From positions 1,302,001-1,366,000 of the forward strand of contig NC_012968.1 in the NCBI RefSeq assembly GCF_000023705.1: DNA of 64,000 nucleotides, read 5' to 3'. This document shows positions 55,347-64,000 of this stretch, in pieces (positions within the stretch are counted from its first letter, which is position 1; each line of letters begins with the position of its first letter). The notes under the pieces are model-generated. The model worked only from the letters and a program-made list of their open reading frames with translations, had not been told where the DNA came from and ran no database searches. A program made the translations under genes and the position numbers. The DNA comes from Methylotenera mobilis JLW8. GTDB lineage: Bacteria; Pseudomonadota; Gammaproteobacteria; Burkholderiales; Methylophilaceae.

Positions 55347-56227
55347 GACGTTTTCTCTCTTGCCTGATGGCCAGAGCGTTTCAATTGCCCCCCGTCACTT
55401 AACGTGTAGACAGTTTTACCTTTTAAATGGAAAGCGTCTGATACATAAAGAAAATTCTCTGAGTGTCCTGCAAATAACAATGCATCTGGCTTCATTAGAG
55501 GTACATATCGGCTCAAAATCTTTGCCTGTGTTGGCTTGTCAAAATATATCATTACATTTCTACAGAAAATTGCATCAAAAGGCTCGTGTAAAGCCCAACT
55601 CTCATCAAGCAAATTAAGCTGATTGAAAGTAATCATTGCTTTTAATTCTTTTTTAACGGCAACCAAGCCATCATTCGGACCGGTGCCTTTTAGAAAGAAA
55701 CGTTTACGTCTTTCTTCTGACAGTTTGCTCACGCGCTCATAGGGATAGATGCCGCGTGCTGCTGTAGACAATACATTGGTATCGATATCTGTAGCAATAA
55801 TATCAACGGGGGGATTTAGGCTGCCAAACGCTTCACAAGCGGTCATGGCAATTGTGTAAGGCTCTTCGCCTGTAGACGCGGCAGAACACCAGATACGAAT
55901 AGGCTTTTTGAGCGATCGCAGATGTTCTGCAAGGATGGGAAAATGATGTTCTTCACGAAAAAAAGAAGTCAGGTTTGTTGTGAGTGCATTAGTAAATGCC
56001 TCCCATTCGTCAGAGTCGCTTTGACTTTCAAGGGTGTCCAGGTACTCCTTAAAGGAAGTTGCACCTAAAACGCGTAACCTTCTGCCAATACGACTATAAA
56101 CCATATCAGATTTAGCATCTGATAAAGAAATACCTGCATGACGATAAATTAAGTGACGTACCCTAGCAAAATCTTGAGCAGTAAAACTAAACTCTCGCCC
56201 CTCATCGTGCTGCTCTTTTTTCAACAT
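55343..56227 (-). CDS. cheR: Chemotaxis protein methyltransferase CheR
   Basis: 294 residues. The N-terminal helical domain (about 1-85) precedes the Rossmann domain with IRIWCSAASTGEEPYTIAM (SAM site), IDIDTNVLSTA-type acidic residues, and CRNVMIYFDKPTQ. It adds methyl groups to receptor glutamates. A beta-hairpin region that could bind the receptors' C-terminal DWEEF tether is within the expected span, but I cannot confirm it. It is directly upstream of cheD. Confidence 0.93.
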   Translation of the reverse strand: MLKKEQHDEGREFSFTAQDFARVRHLIYRHAGISLSDAKSDMVYSRIGRRLRVLGATSFKEYLDTLESQSDSDEWEAFTNALTTNLTSFFREEHHFPILAEHLRSLKKPIRIWCSAASTGEEPYTIAMTACEAFGSLNPPVDIIATDIDTNVLSTAARGIYPYERVSKLSEERRKRFFLKGTGPNDGLVAVKKELKAMITFNQLNLLDESWALHEPFDAIFCRNVMIYFDKPTQAKILSRYVPLMKPDALLFAGHSENFLYVSDAFHLKGKTVYTLSDGGQLKRSGHQAREKTS

Positions 56228-56546
56228 TCAATATTCACCACGTAATTATTGTAAGTTACTTACTGCACCGGTTTGGTACAAAGCACTTTAGCAATATGCT
56301 TTTGGCACTTTTAATTTATTAGTTATTAATATGTTGCGGTTAACTGCATAATTACAACTTAATTGTTTATCAGCAATATTAACGTAATGATTATGCAGCA
56401 ATGCAAGATGTAAATATCGACAAAACCTTTTAATTAAACTGGTTAATTAAAACTGGCTTTTTGACATTTTCATCTTAAAACATTGCTCCACATCATTTTT
56501 TACTTATTTTACTTACTATTTATTACTTTTTACTTACTACTACTTA
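56228..56546. other. AT-rich spacer between fae and cheR with TTACT repeats
   Basis: No gene is visible. An AT-only inverted repeat TTTTAATTAA / TTAATTAAAA lies at 56428-56452 with an ACTGG loop, and a low-complexity run of TTACT/TTATT units at about 56495-56550 touches the end of fae. On the minus strand the repeat reads AGTAATAAG-like. cheR may have its own promoter here, possibly with a weak TAAAGTG-type element near 56290, which I do not rate highly. Confidence 0.4.
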
Positions 56547-57110
56547 TTACTTGTCTGTTGCTCTTCTGTTTTTGTCTGGTGCAGCAAAAGGGTGTGCTGA
56601 ATTTTTGTATACTTTCAACAAATCAGCAGCTTTTGGCTCTCGTGCAACAGCGCTCTTAATCGCTTGTTTAGTAGCACGGTAGTTCCAGTCTTGAATACGG
56701 TCGTCCATATCCGCAGATTGGTCAATAAATACACCAACAGAAATAAATACGTCATCAGCTTCTTCAACTGGAATTGTGCCATCTTCAACACACTCCATCA
56801 CAGCCATCGCAACACCGCGTTGTGCTGGGCCAAACATTTGCACAGATTGTTTAGTATTTTTCAAAGTCACTTTGTTAAACATTACTGTGTTTGGTTTAAC
56901 CATCATGTTAGGTGCAACAATAGCTAACAAGCCATTAACACCTTCTTTTTGATCAGTTAATGTGCGGCAAAATGCATCTTCTGCAGCGCTACCACGTGGA
57001 CCCATTACTAGGTCAATGTGAGCTACATTTTTCAGATCTAAACCACTACCATCTGGACGATCTTCGATCACCAATGCTTCACCAATTAATACACGATCAA
57101 TAACAGCCAT
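56547..57110 (-). CDS. fae: Formaldehyde-activating enzyme homologue (Fae)
   Basis: 187 residues. Fae signatures include VAHIDL with His31 (the acid/base His of Fae), MGPRGSAAEDAFCRTL, APNMMVKPNTVMFNKVT and MFGPAQRGVAMAV. Fae condenses formaldehyde with tetrahydromethanopterin in the cytoplasm. Compared with typical Fae, about ten extra residues (VIEDRPDGSGLDLKN) lie between GEAL and VAHIDL, and the tail is longer (NRRATDK). Methylophilaceae often carry such divergent paralogues, so it may not be the main enzyme. The ribosome-binding site is AGGAGA 5 bp before ATG. It sits within chemotaxis genes. Confidence 0.85.
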   Translation of the reverse strand: MAVIDRVLIGEALVIEDRPDGSGLDLKNVAHIDLVMGPRGSAAEDAFCRTLTDQKEGVNGLLAIVAPNMMVKPNTVMFNKVTLKNTKQSVQMFGPAQRGVAMAVMECVEDGTIPVEEADDVFISVGVFIDQSADMDDRIQDWNYRATKQAIKSAVAREPKAADLLKVYKNSAHPFAAPDKNRRATDK

Positions 57111-57163
57111 TTCAGTCTCCTAGAACTTCTTAATAAATTTCAAAATTAACTACTTTGTTACAT

Positions 57164-57231
57164 TTGGCAGCCGAGTGTAGCGTTACTGCCAATTTTTCTT
57201 GCATATGGTGGATAACGTTACACTCACCACC
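57164..57231 (-). promoter_or_regulatory. fae leader with two hairpins whose loops are complementary
   Basis: Minus strand, upstream of fae. Hairpin A is GGTGG / CCACC (57231-57227, 57211-57207) with a 15-nt loop containing GAGTGTAACGTTA. Hairpin B is TTGGCAG / CTGCCAA (57192-57186, 57170-57164) with a 15-nt loop containing TAACGCTACACTC. The two loop segments pair at 12 of 13 positions. They could kiss, or open both hairpins to form one long stem. No T-run follows. The region is 54 to 121 bp before the ATG. Confidence 0.5.
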
Positions 57232-57277
57232 TTACCTTATCGGTCATAGCTAGCAGCTTGCTAACCATCAGCCAGCT

Positions 57278-57283
57278 ATTATA
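57278..57283 (-). promoter_or_regulatory. TATAAT -10 hexamer upstream of fae
   Basis: A perfect TATAAT on the minus strand. A 17-bp spacing places TTATGG at the -35 position, a poor match. If used, transcription would start near 57271 and include the paired-loop leader. A second candidate, ACCGATAA at 57244-57237, resembles the FliA -10 box but has a weak -35. Confidence 0.35.
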
Positions 57284-57315
57284 AACCATTAGGTACCAAA
57301 CCATAAAATCCCTTT

Positions 57316-60300
57316 TTAAAACTCTTCCCAATCTCCATCATCACTGTTCGTTTTTACGCTCAGTTTGACCGGTATAGGTCTTGTCGACTGCGCAACTTTA
57401 CTAACAGCAACTTTAGACACAGGGCGTATCGCTACTCGGCTTTCATTGCCACCACCTAGCTTAAATACGCTAATCGCGTTCATCAACTCATCCGCTTGTT
57501 CCATCATGGATTCGGCTGCCGCTGCCGCTTCTTCTACCAAGGCAGTGTTTTGCTGGGTTACGTCATCCATTTTCATGATGGCTTCGTTCACTTGTTCAAT
57601 GCCCGCGCTTTGCTCTTGTGATGCCGCTGAGATTTCACCAATGATGTCAGATACACGTTTGACTGAGCTAACGATCTCTTGCATGGTTTCACCAGCAGTT
57701 TCTACTTGTTTGGTGCCTTCTGCAGTTTTGTTCACGGAGTTGGTAATTAGTTCTTTAATTTCTTTTGCAGCTGAGGCTGAGCGTTGAGCTAGATTGCGTA
57801 CTTCTCCTGCAACCACCGCAAAGCCACGACCTTGTTCGCCGGCTCTGGCTGCCTCTACCGCTGCGTTCAACGCGAGAATGTTGGTTTGGAAGGCAATGCC
57901 GTCAATCACGGAAATGATGTCTTCAATCTTTTTGGCACTCTCGTTGATTTCTGCCATGGTGTTGACAACTGCTGATACGGCTACACCGCCTTTTACCGCT
58001 ACGCCTGATGCTGCTGAGGCGAGTTGGTTGGCTTGTTTAGCGTTGTCAGCATTTTGTTTCACGGTAGATGAGAGTTCTTCCATGCTGGCTGCTGTTTTCT
58101 CTAACGATGCCGCTTGGTCTTCTGTACGGCGTGATAGATCCGCATTACCTTGCGCAATCTCTCTTGCAGCTGTGTTGATGGTTTCTACTGATTGCTGCAC
58201 GGTGACGATCGGGGTGACGATCATTTCCAGTGTTTCGTTCATGCCGTTCACAATCTTGCGGTAGTCACCTTGGTGTCTGTCTGCATCAGCACGTACTAAC
58301 ACATCACCTTCTGCCGCAGCATCAGAGAGTTTCCTTGCATCGGCCACCAATGCATTAATTGATGAGAAACAGGTATTTAAATTATCTTTAATTTTATTAA
58401 AGTCACCGTTGTAACGACTTGTGATTTGCTGAGGTATATCGCCTCTTGCAATATCTTCCACGCTATTTGCAGCCATATTTAAAGGCTCAACAATTGCATC
58501 TAGTGTAGCATTAAGCCCTTCAATTACCTTACGGTACTCTCCCAAATGTTTAGATGCATCAGCACGTGCAGTTAAATCTCCAGCCTCAGCAGCTTGCGCT
58601 AGTAGATTACCATCTGCGACTAGAGACTTGATTGCCAAACCACAAGCGTTAAGGTTGTTTTTAATAATATTAAAATCACCTTTGTAGTCTTTGGTAATTT
58701 CTACAGGAATTACACCTTTTGAAAGACTATCAACATAGTTTGCGGCCATGTTAAGAGGGCCTATTACAGCCTCTAACAATTTATTCATGCCTTCACTGAT
58801 CTCTTTAAGGAAGCCCTCCGGATACTGTGTTGCATCGATTCTATTTGTTAAATCGCCAGCTACTGTCTGCTCAATTAAGCGAGCGATACTTTGCTCAGCA
58901 ATGAGTTCCTCCGTGCGGTCATCCCATTGAATCATGCGACCTAAGTAATGTCCTTCAGCGTTATGTACTGGATTAAAAGTTAACCTTAAATGGCGACCAC
59001 CCATTGCGGTATTAAGTACTTTGCTGCCTTTAAGTTCTGCAACATAAGACGCTCGGTCCTCTTCACTCTCAATATACTTGCCCAGTGTACCGCCAATTAA
59101 TTTATCTACTGCAAAGTCAGGATGTAGTTTTTTGATATTTGCGCTCATTTTTTCCCATAACGCAAAGCCAGCCTTATTCATGTAAATAAGTTTATTATTC
59201 TCATTTCCTACAGTGACTGGGATAGAAGCATTGTCTAGCGCAGACTTAATTCGGTCTACGCCAGCCAGTGTGTCTGTATAGTTAAAGTCCATCCGTGTTT
59301 TTAATGCTCTATAAGCATCCATCACGTCGGTCATTTCATCGCGGTGACCTGTACGTAGGACTGAGTCATGATCTTCACCTTGTGCACTTGCCATCAGATA
59401 TTCGATTGCCATACGTATACGAGGCATGATGGCATGATAAAGTTGCCATCCGAGGAAACCTGTAATCAACAGCCCCAGCAAGATAAACAGAATATTTAAA
59501 TTACGTTTTAAAATGTAATTCTCTTGAGCCTGATTAAATTCCTTTGCAGCAATATCTAATTGCAACAATGTGAGTTGGCTAATCTTTTCAGACAAAGGTT
59601 CAATCGCTGGGTACAGTTGATTAACCGTGAACTCAGTAATTGATGCTTCATCCCTGGCTTTTAAAATCTCTTTTAATTTTGCTGTTGCTAAATTTGCTTG
59701 CACAAAAAGCGGCTTGGTTTCAGAGATTAGCTTTTGCTCTTCAGCTACCAAGTAGGTATTTGTATATGCTTCCCAGTTTTTATCTACTGCTTTAATTGCA
59801 TCATCTACGTTTTGCTCTGCTTGTGTCCAAGTGATATTGCCATTACGGACTTTATGAGAAGTATCAACAATATTGACCGCATACATATCAGCAACAGTTT
59901 TCAATTGTTGAAGTGGTACAACACGATCATTGTAGACCGTCGACAACCTTTCATTACTGTATTGAATACCATACAACCCATTGACACCTAAAGAAAAACA
60001 GGTAAGTGCCACTGCCATAAAAATACATACAATTCTCGCTTTAAGTGAGAAATTCCGTTTAAAGTTATTAACCTTAGTCATCACCCCTTCTAGCCATGAA
60101 TGGTGCTCCTTAAGGTAACGATGATAATTAAGCGCACCTTGTATCTGCTCTAGAGACGCCTTCTTACGTACTGAGATATAACCAGAAACTTCACCATTTT
60201 CTTTTACAGGAGTAACAACCGCTTCTACCCAATAGTGATCGCCATTTTTACATCGGTTTTTAACAATTCCAATCCATGGCTTGCCAGACTTTACAGTACT

Positions 60301-60510
60301 CCATAAGTCATCAAACGCTTCTGGTGGCATATCAGGATGGCGCACGATATTGTGGCTCTGCCCAATCAATTCGTCCTCAGCAAAACCACTGACTCTGATA
60401 AAGTCTCTATTAACGAATGTGATTCTGCCTTTTAAGTCTGTTTTAGAAACCAGTTGGTGAGTGCTATTAAGCTCCAGTTCTCTCTGCGTCACTGGCATAT
60501 TGATTTTCAT
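57316..60510 (-). CDS. Aer-like PAS chemoreceptor with poly-HAMP array and DWEEF tail
   Basis: 1064 residues. The N-terminal PAS (about 10-115) has the Aer features HPDMP and [19 protein letters not shown], suggesting FAD and redox sensing. Two spans (about 160-180, 335-355) flank a periplasmic helical domain. A second PAS-like domain is at about 415-530, then HAMP-like repeats ([34 protein letters not shown]), and the MCP signalling domain (about 790-1000) with [21 protein letters not shown]. The last residues, DGDWEEF, resemble the CheR/CheB tether. It signals to the flagellar motor via CheA (not in window). Confidence 0.9.
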   Translation of the reverse strand: MKINMPVTQRELELNSTHQLVSKTDLKGRITFVNRDFIRVSGFAEDELIGQSHNIVRHPDMPPEAFDDLWSTVKSGKPWIGIVKNRCKNGDHYWVEAVVTPVKENGEVSGYISVRKKASLEQIQGALNYHRYLKEHHSWLEGVMTKVNNFKRNFSLKARIVCIFMAVALTCFSLGVNGLYGIQYSNERLSTVYNDRVVPLQQLKTVADMYAVNIVDTSHKVRNGNITWTQAEQNVDDAIKAVDKNWEAYTNTYLVAEEQKLISETKPLFVQANLATAKLKEILKARDEASITEFTVNQLYPAIEPLSEKISQLTLLQLDIAAKEFNQAQENYILKRNLNILFILLGLLITGFLGWQLYHAIMPRIRMAIEYLMASAQGEDHDSVLRTGHRDEMTDVMDAYRALKTRMDFNYTDTLAGVDRIKSALDNASIPVTVGNENNKLIYMNKAGFALWEKMSANIKKLHPDFAVDKLIGGTLGKYIESEEDRASYVAELKGSKVLNTAMGGRHLRLTFNPVHNAEGHYLGRMIQWDDRTEELIAEQSIARLIEQTVAGDLTNRIDATQYPEGFLKEISEGMNKLLEAVIGPLNMAANYVDSLSKGVIPVEITKDYKGDFNIIKNNLNACGLAIKSLVADGNLLAQAAEAGDLTARADASKHLGEYRKVIEGLNATLDAIVEPLNMAANSVEDIARGDIPQQITSRYNGDFNKIKDNLNTCFSSINALVADARKLSDAAAEGDVLVRADADRHQGDYRKIVNGMNETLEMIVTPIVTVQQSVETINTAAREIAQGNADLSRRTEDQAASLEKTAASMEELSSTVKQNADNAKQANQLASAASGVAVKGGVAVSAVVNTMAEINESAKKIEDIISVIDGIAFQTNILALNAAVEAARAGEQGRGFAVVAGEVRNLAQRSASAAKEIKELITNSVNKTAEGTKQVETAGETMQEIVSSVKRVSDIIGEISAASQEQSAGIEQVNEAIMKMDDVTQQNTALVEEAAAAAESMMEQADELMNAISVFKLGGGNESRVAIRPVSKVAVSKVAQSTRPIPVKLSVKTNSDDGDWEEF

Positions 60511-60668
60511 GGTTTTATTCTTTCAGGCACTTTAAACAAATGTTAATCTTGCAAAAAACGTTTTTAACTTAACTAAATACTATGTAATTAAATGTTAATA
60601 AATACAATTCAAAATACTGAGTGATGATTACTCATAACAACAGAGAAAGTCATTCCAGTTGATTACAA

Positions 60669-63641
60669 CTAAAACTCCTCCCAGTCGTCACTAGACTGAC
60701 TGGTGACTACCTTGGTTGAAGCCTTACGCACATGCACACTAGATTCAATTGCATCGATAGCATTAATTGTTCGTTTTGAGGTCTTGGAGAACTCACCTCC
60801 CAATAGTTGCTTTGCTTTCACCTGATTTTGGTCATGCACACATCGCACAATATGCCCTACGCTCTCATGAAACTCTGCGTGTGCAGTTTTAAGCTCTTTG
60901 TATTCTGGAGTATGTGCATGCTTTTGCGCGCGACCATATATCCAACCACCTAATGGGCACTTGTCATCACGACAAACTATATCCACCTCCAGATGCTCTT
61001 TTGAACGGCCGGCAATGTAATCTACCAAACGCGTTTTCCACTTAATATGTGCCTGCTTGGCTTCTTCAAATGAAAAATCATGAGTTAATTTTGGTGTAGT
61101 TACACCTGAAATACGCGATGGCTGTGGAATTGTTCTTAGATTTGGTCTACTTTGTAAACCATGATCACCACTTAACTTAAACGCACTGACCGTATCCATT
61201 AAGGCAACAGCCTGATCTACCAATGACTCAGCCGCTGCTGCTGCCTGCTCAACCAAAGCTGCATTCTGTTGAGTCACCTCATCCATGCTAGTAATAGCGT
61301 TGTTCACCTGATCAATACCTGCACTTTGCTCAATAGAGGCAGCTGTAATTTCACCCATAATGTCTGTTACACGCTGTACAGAAGTGACAATTTCTTGCAT
61401 GGTGGCACCGGCATTCTCTACTTGCTTGGTTCCTTCTGCAGTTTTATTCACAGAGTCAGTAATGAGCTCTTTAATCTCTTTCGCTGCACTCGCTGAACGT
61501 TGGGCCAGATTGCGCACTTCTCCGGCCACCACTGCAAATCCACGACCTTGCTCTCCTGCTCGTGCAGCCTCTACCGCTGCGTTGAGTGCAAGAATGTTAG
61601 TTTGGAATGCAATACCATCAATCACACTAATGATGTCTTCAATTTTGTGAGCGCTTTGGTTAATCGCGTTCATGGTGCTCACAACCTGACCAACAACTTC
61701 ACCACCTTTTACGGCGACACCTGAAGCGGCACTAGCTAACTGGTTAGCTTGTTTTGCGTTCTCGGCATTTTGTTTCACAGTAGAGGCAAGCTCTTCCATA
61801 CTTGAGGCAGTTTCTTCTAGGCTTGATGCTTGTTGCTCCGTGCGGCTTGAAAGATCAGTGTTGCCTGATGAAATTTCGCCAGCTGCTGTGTTGATTGTCT
61901 CTCCAGCTTCTTTGACTTGAATAATGACTTCTGTCATTTTATCCATCAGCGCATTCACACCATCACAGAGGCTGGAAATTGCACCTGCCTTACCTGCGAG
62001 TGAAACACGGTTACTAAGATTACCTGCTTTAGCAGCTTCAATAATCAGTTGTGTCTCTTCTACAGCATCCGATAACAATTGTGCTTCTTGTGCTTTTTCA
62101 GCCGCATCTGCAGCAGTTTGCTGCATCACGGCATCCAATGTACCGTTCACGCCTTCAACTACTTTTCGATAGTCACCCCAATGCTTAGAAACGTCTGCAC
62201 GCGTGTCTAGCTTATTGTTTTGCGCAGCCTGTGCCAACATATTTGCATCTGACACCAGTAAACTCAAAGCATCAACACAAGCATTCAGATTATTCTTAAT
62301 AATATTAAAATCACCATTGTAATGCTCGGTAATTTTGGCGGGGATAATGCCTTTTGCAAAATTATCAACATAACCAGCAGCTATACTTAATGGACCAACA
62401 ACCGCATCTAAACAATTATTGAAACCCTCAACAACTTTACGGAAATCGCCTTGGTATTTAACAACATCACCACGGTTATTCAAATGGCCTGCAATAGCAG
62501 CATTTTCTAAGCTAATCGCTTCATTGACTAAGTTTTTGACTGCATCAATACAAGTATTTAGATTATTTTTAATCGTATTAAAGTCGCCATTGTAATGATC
62601 TACAATTTTCTCAGGAATATCGCCTTTAGAGATTCTGTCCACATAATTTGCTGCGACATTAAGCGGCCCAACAATCGCATCTAAAGTATCATTCACACCG
62701 CTTAGTACTTTACGGAAATCTCCCTGATGACGCCCAACTTCAGCGCGTGTGGCTAGGCGACCTTGTTGTGATGCTTGTGATAGCAGAGCAATATCTGAGA
62801 TTAATAGCTTGATATTAGCTTGCATAGTACTCATTGCAGCCATGGTGCTACTACGATCATTCTTCTCTAGCGGAATAGTAAAATCCAAATCTCCTAACGC
62901 AATACGCTTAGCTGTGTCATACATCGTATCAGGCTCACCACCTAACGCTTTCGTAATAGACCTAGTAATTGCGAACCCTAACCAAACCAGCATTAACAAC
63001 GCTAAGGTTAGCCCAGAAAACGTTAACAAACGCACTTTTTCATAATTCTTGGATGCTGTGATGTATTCGTTTTCAGCTATTTCCAGATTAAATTTCAGCA
63101 ATACTTTTAAGTCAGCTTCTGCTGCCTCATACAAATCTTCAGCCTGATCACTAATTGGTTTTAAGGCCTCATAATTATTGGCGCGTAATTGAGTAACAGC
63201 TGGCTTTAAAACTAAAGAAACAAATTGACCACGGCTTTTTGCAAACTTCTCTGCAAGCAATCTTTCCTCAGGAGATAAATTACTGTTTATATATGTATCC
63301 CATATTTCCGTTATTTCTTTCATTCTATTTTCAATAAAATCAGCTTGCTGATTTGAATATTGTGCGTCCAACTCAATAGTCACTTGCCCATTTTCACCCA
63401 ATGTAGCTTTATAGTGACCTAACGCAGCATTTAATCGAGCGCGATTTTTCAGCATATTGATTGCAATCTGATTTAACGTGCCAACTGGCACCATTCGATC
63501 CTGATAAACAGACTTCAAACTATTTTTTACTTGGCTAAGCTCAAAAAGACCAATTGCAGCTTGTGATATAACCACTACAACAGCGAGAGCAATAATTACC
63601 ATTAATCGCTGCGCAACAGTTAGCGCTCTAAGTAGCTTCAT
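60669..63641 (-). CDS. Chemoreceptor with poly-HAMP array, CZB zinc domain and DWEEF tail
   Basis: 990 residues. Two spans (about 12-32 and 205-225) enclose a four-helix-type periplasmic sensor. Repeats of about 92 residues with [20 protein letters not shown] and [20 protein letters not shown] form a HAMP-like array (about 230-510). The signalling domain (about 600-830) is nearly identical to that of the neighbouring receptor. A CZB domain (about 865-950) shows conserved His and Cys residues ([30 protein letters not shown]), a zinc-binding module that in other bacteria senses zinc or hypochlorite. The last residues are SDDWEEF. Confidence 0.9.
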   Translation of the reverse strand: MKLLRALTVAQRLMVIIALAVVVVISQAAIGLFELSQVKNSLKSVYQDRMVPVGTLNQIAINMLKNRARLNAALGHYKATLGENGQVTIELDAQYSNQQADFIENRMKEITEIWDTYINSNLSPEERLLAEKFAKSRGQFVSLVLKPAVTQLRANNYEALKPISDQAEDLYEAAEADLKVLLKFNLEIAENEYITASKNYEKVRLLTFSGLTLALLMLVWLGFAITRSITKALGGEPDTMYDTAKRIALGDLDFTIPLEKNDRSSTMAAMSTMQANIKLLISDIALLSQASQQGRLATRAEVGRHQGDFRKVLSGVNDTLDAIVGPLNVAANYVDRISKGDIPEKIVDHYNGDFNTIKNNLNTCIDAVKNLVNEAISLENAAIAGHLNNRGDVVKYQGDFRKVVEGFNNCLDAVVGPLSIAAGYVDNFAKGIIPAKITEHYNGDFNIIKNNLNACVDALSLLVSDANMLAQAAQNNKLDTRADVSKHWGDYRKVVEGVNGTLDAVMQQTAADAAEKAQEAQLLSDAVEETQLIIEAAKAGNLSNRVSLAGKAGAISSLCDGVNALMDKMTEVIIQVKEAGETINTAAGEISSGNTDLSSRTEQQASSLEETASSMEELASTVKQNAENAKQANQLASAASGVAVKGGEVVGQVVSTMNAINQSAHKIEDIISVIDGIAFQTNILALNAAVEAARAGEQGRGFAVVAGEVRNLAQRSASAAKEIKELITDSVNKTAEGTKQVENAGATMQEIVTSVQRVTDIMGEITAASIEQSAGIDQVNNAITSMDEVTQQNAALVEQAAAAAESLVDQAVALMDTVSAFKLSGDHGLQSRPNLRTIPQPSRISGVTTPKLTHDFSFEEAKQAHIKWKTRLVDYIAGRSKEHLEVDIVCRDDKCPLGGWIYGRAQKHAHTPEYKELKTAHAEFHESVGHIVRCVHDQNQVKAKQLLGGEFSKTSKRTINAIDAIESSVHVRKASTKVVTSQSSDDWEEF

Positions 63642-63748
63642 CCCAACATCTCCATTTTTATTACATATTTAAAACAATAAAACTAACGCCATCACTAAAT
63701 AAAACCGCATGCTTTTAGTTATTTATACGCGTTCATTTTGAGTATTTA

Positions 63749-64000
63749 TTAAAACTCTTCCCAATCACCATCATGACTAGCACCGTTTACCTTGAGTGAT
63801 TGCGCTTGCGAAGCCTTAGTTAATGGCTGTTTTAATGCACCGTTAATTTTAGCCATTGCAACAGGCTTAGGGCTGCCACGCCCAGTATTGGGCTTATTTG
63901 CATACACTGAACCTTGACTCAACTTAAACGCATTCACCGTATCCATCAGCCCCATCGCTTGATCTACTAGCGACTCCGCCGCAGCAGCTGCCTGCTCAAC
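63749..64000 (-). CDS. Third chemoreceptor, C-terminal end (partial)
   Basis: About 83 residues remain up to the window edge. The end of a signalling domain ([20 protein letters not shown]) is followed by a Lys/Gly-rich linker and the tail DGDWEEF. It closely matches the tails of the two receptors downstream. The rest lies beyond base 64000. Confidence 0.9.
   Translation of the reverse strand, partial: VEQAAAAAESLVDQAMGLMDTVNAFKLSQGSVYANKPNTGRGSPKPVAMAKINGALKQPLTKASQAQSLKVNGASHDGDWEEF

Noticed and set aside
57237-57263. FliA (sigma28) promoter for fae
   Set aside because: ACCGATAA matches seven of eight -10 positions, but the -35 part (TAGC) is poor and the distance to the gene is long; kept only as a side remark.
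57500-61900. Long near-identical DNA stretches as a mobile repeat
   Set aside because: The similarity is the conserved chemoreceptor signalling domain in two tandem genes; there are no inverted ends or transposase.

Overview
The window looks like chromosome from an obligate methylotroph of the beta-proteobacterial family Methylophilaceae (Methylotenera/Methylophilus type). The evidence is a formaldehyde-activating enzyme homologue (Fae), a PQQ-type dehydrogenase, an MSHA-like pilus cluster, a betaproteobacterial sigma factor/DUF3619/DUF3106 operon, many c-di-GMP and chemotaxis genes, and moderately AT-rich DNA. This assignment is inferred from gene content; no rRNA is present to confirm it. 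I see no prophage, insertion sequence or CRISPR array.

Layout. 1-5.3 kb (+): the end of an MSHA-type pilus operon (PilN-like end, mshJ, K, L, M, N). 5.4-9.6 kb: a CopA copper ATPase, a DUF808 membrane protein and a SemiSWEET transporter. 8.9-11.4 kb (-): an SGNH lipoprotein hydrolase and a PQQ-propeller dehydrogenase with an unusual metal site and a clear promoter. 11.6-17.3 kb: an unknown membrane protein, a TonB-like Pro-rich protein and the HrpA helicase. 17.4-30.8 kb: a signalling region with a three-PAS GGDEF/EAL gene split by one in-frame stop, a LysR regulator, a KefB-type antiporter, a CHASE3-GGDEF gene that appears to start at ATT, and a histidine kinase/REC/REC-GGDEF-EAL operon. 31-40 kb: tRNA-Lys, a small secreted protein, a methyltransferase, a secreted 11-residue-repeat protein, the sigma factor operon, and YlqF, Rep and Uup.

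40-45.8 kb (-): three genes that together look like synthesis and phosphoglycerol decoration of a periplasmic beta-glucan (two GH17 proteins, one fused to a GT2 synthase, plus an OpgB/LtaS-like transferase). 46-50.3 kb: a paralogue of the secreted protein at 31 kb, then a four-gene operon (GT39-like, GT2, GtrA, YdjC/ChbG deacetylase) whose parts match known lipid A amino-sugar modification systems. 50.5-52.2 kb: tRNA-Arg and a DUF2490 outer-membrane protein with a perfect 7-1-7 Fur box at its start, followed by a membrane-anchored PrxQ/Bcp peroxiredoxin.

52.3-64 kb (-): a chemotaxis block (cheZ, cheY, cheB, cheD, cheR, fae and three receptors). The receptors share a C-terminal DWEEF end that resembles a CheR/CheB tether, and the two complete ones carry long HAMP-like repeat arrays. 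cheA and cheW are not in the window. The fae leader has two hairpins whose 15-nt loops are complementary to each other, the most unusual noncoding structure I found.

How the parts fit together: pilus, c-di-GMP enzymes, periplasmic glucan, lipid modification and chemotaxis all bear on surface behaviour. Fae and the PQQ protein are the visible links to methylotrophic metabolism.
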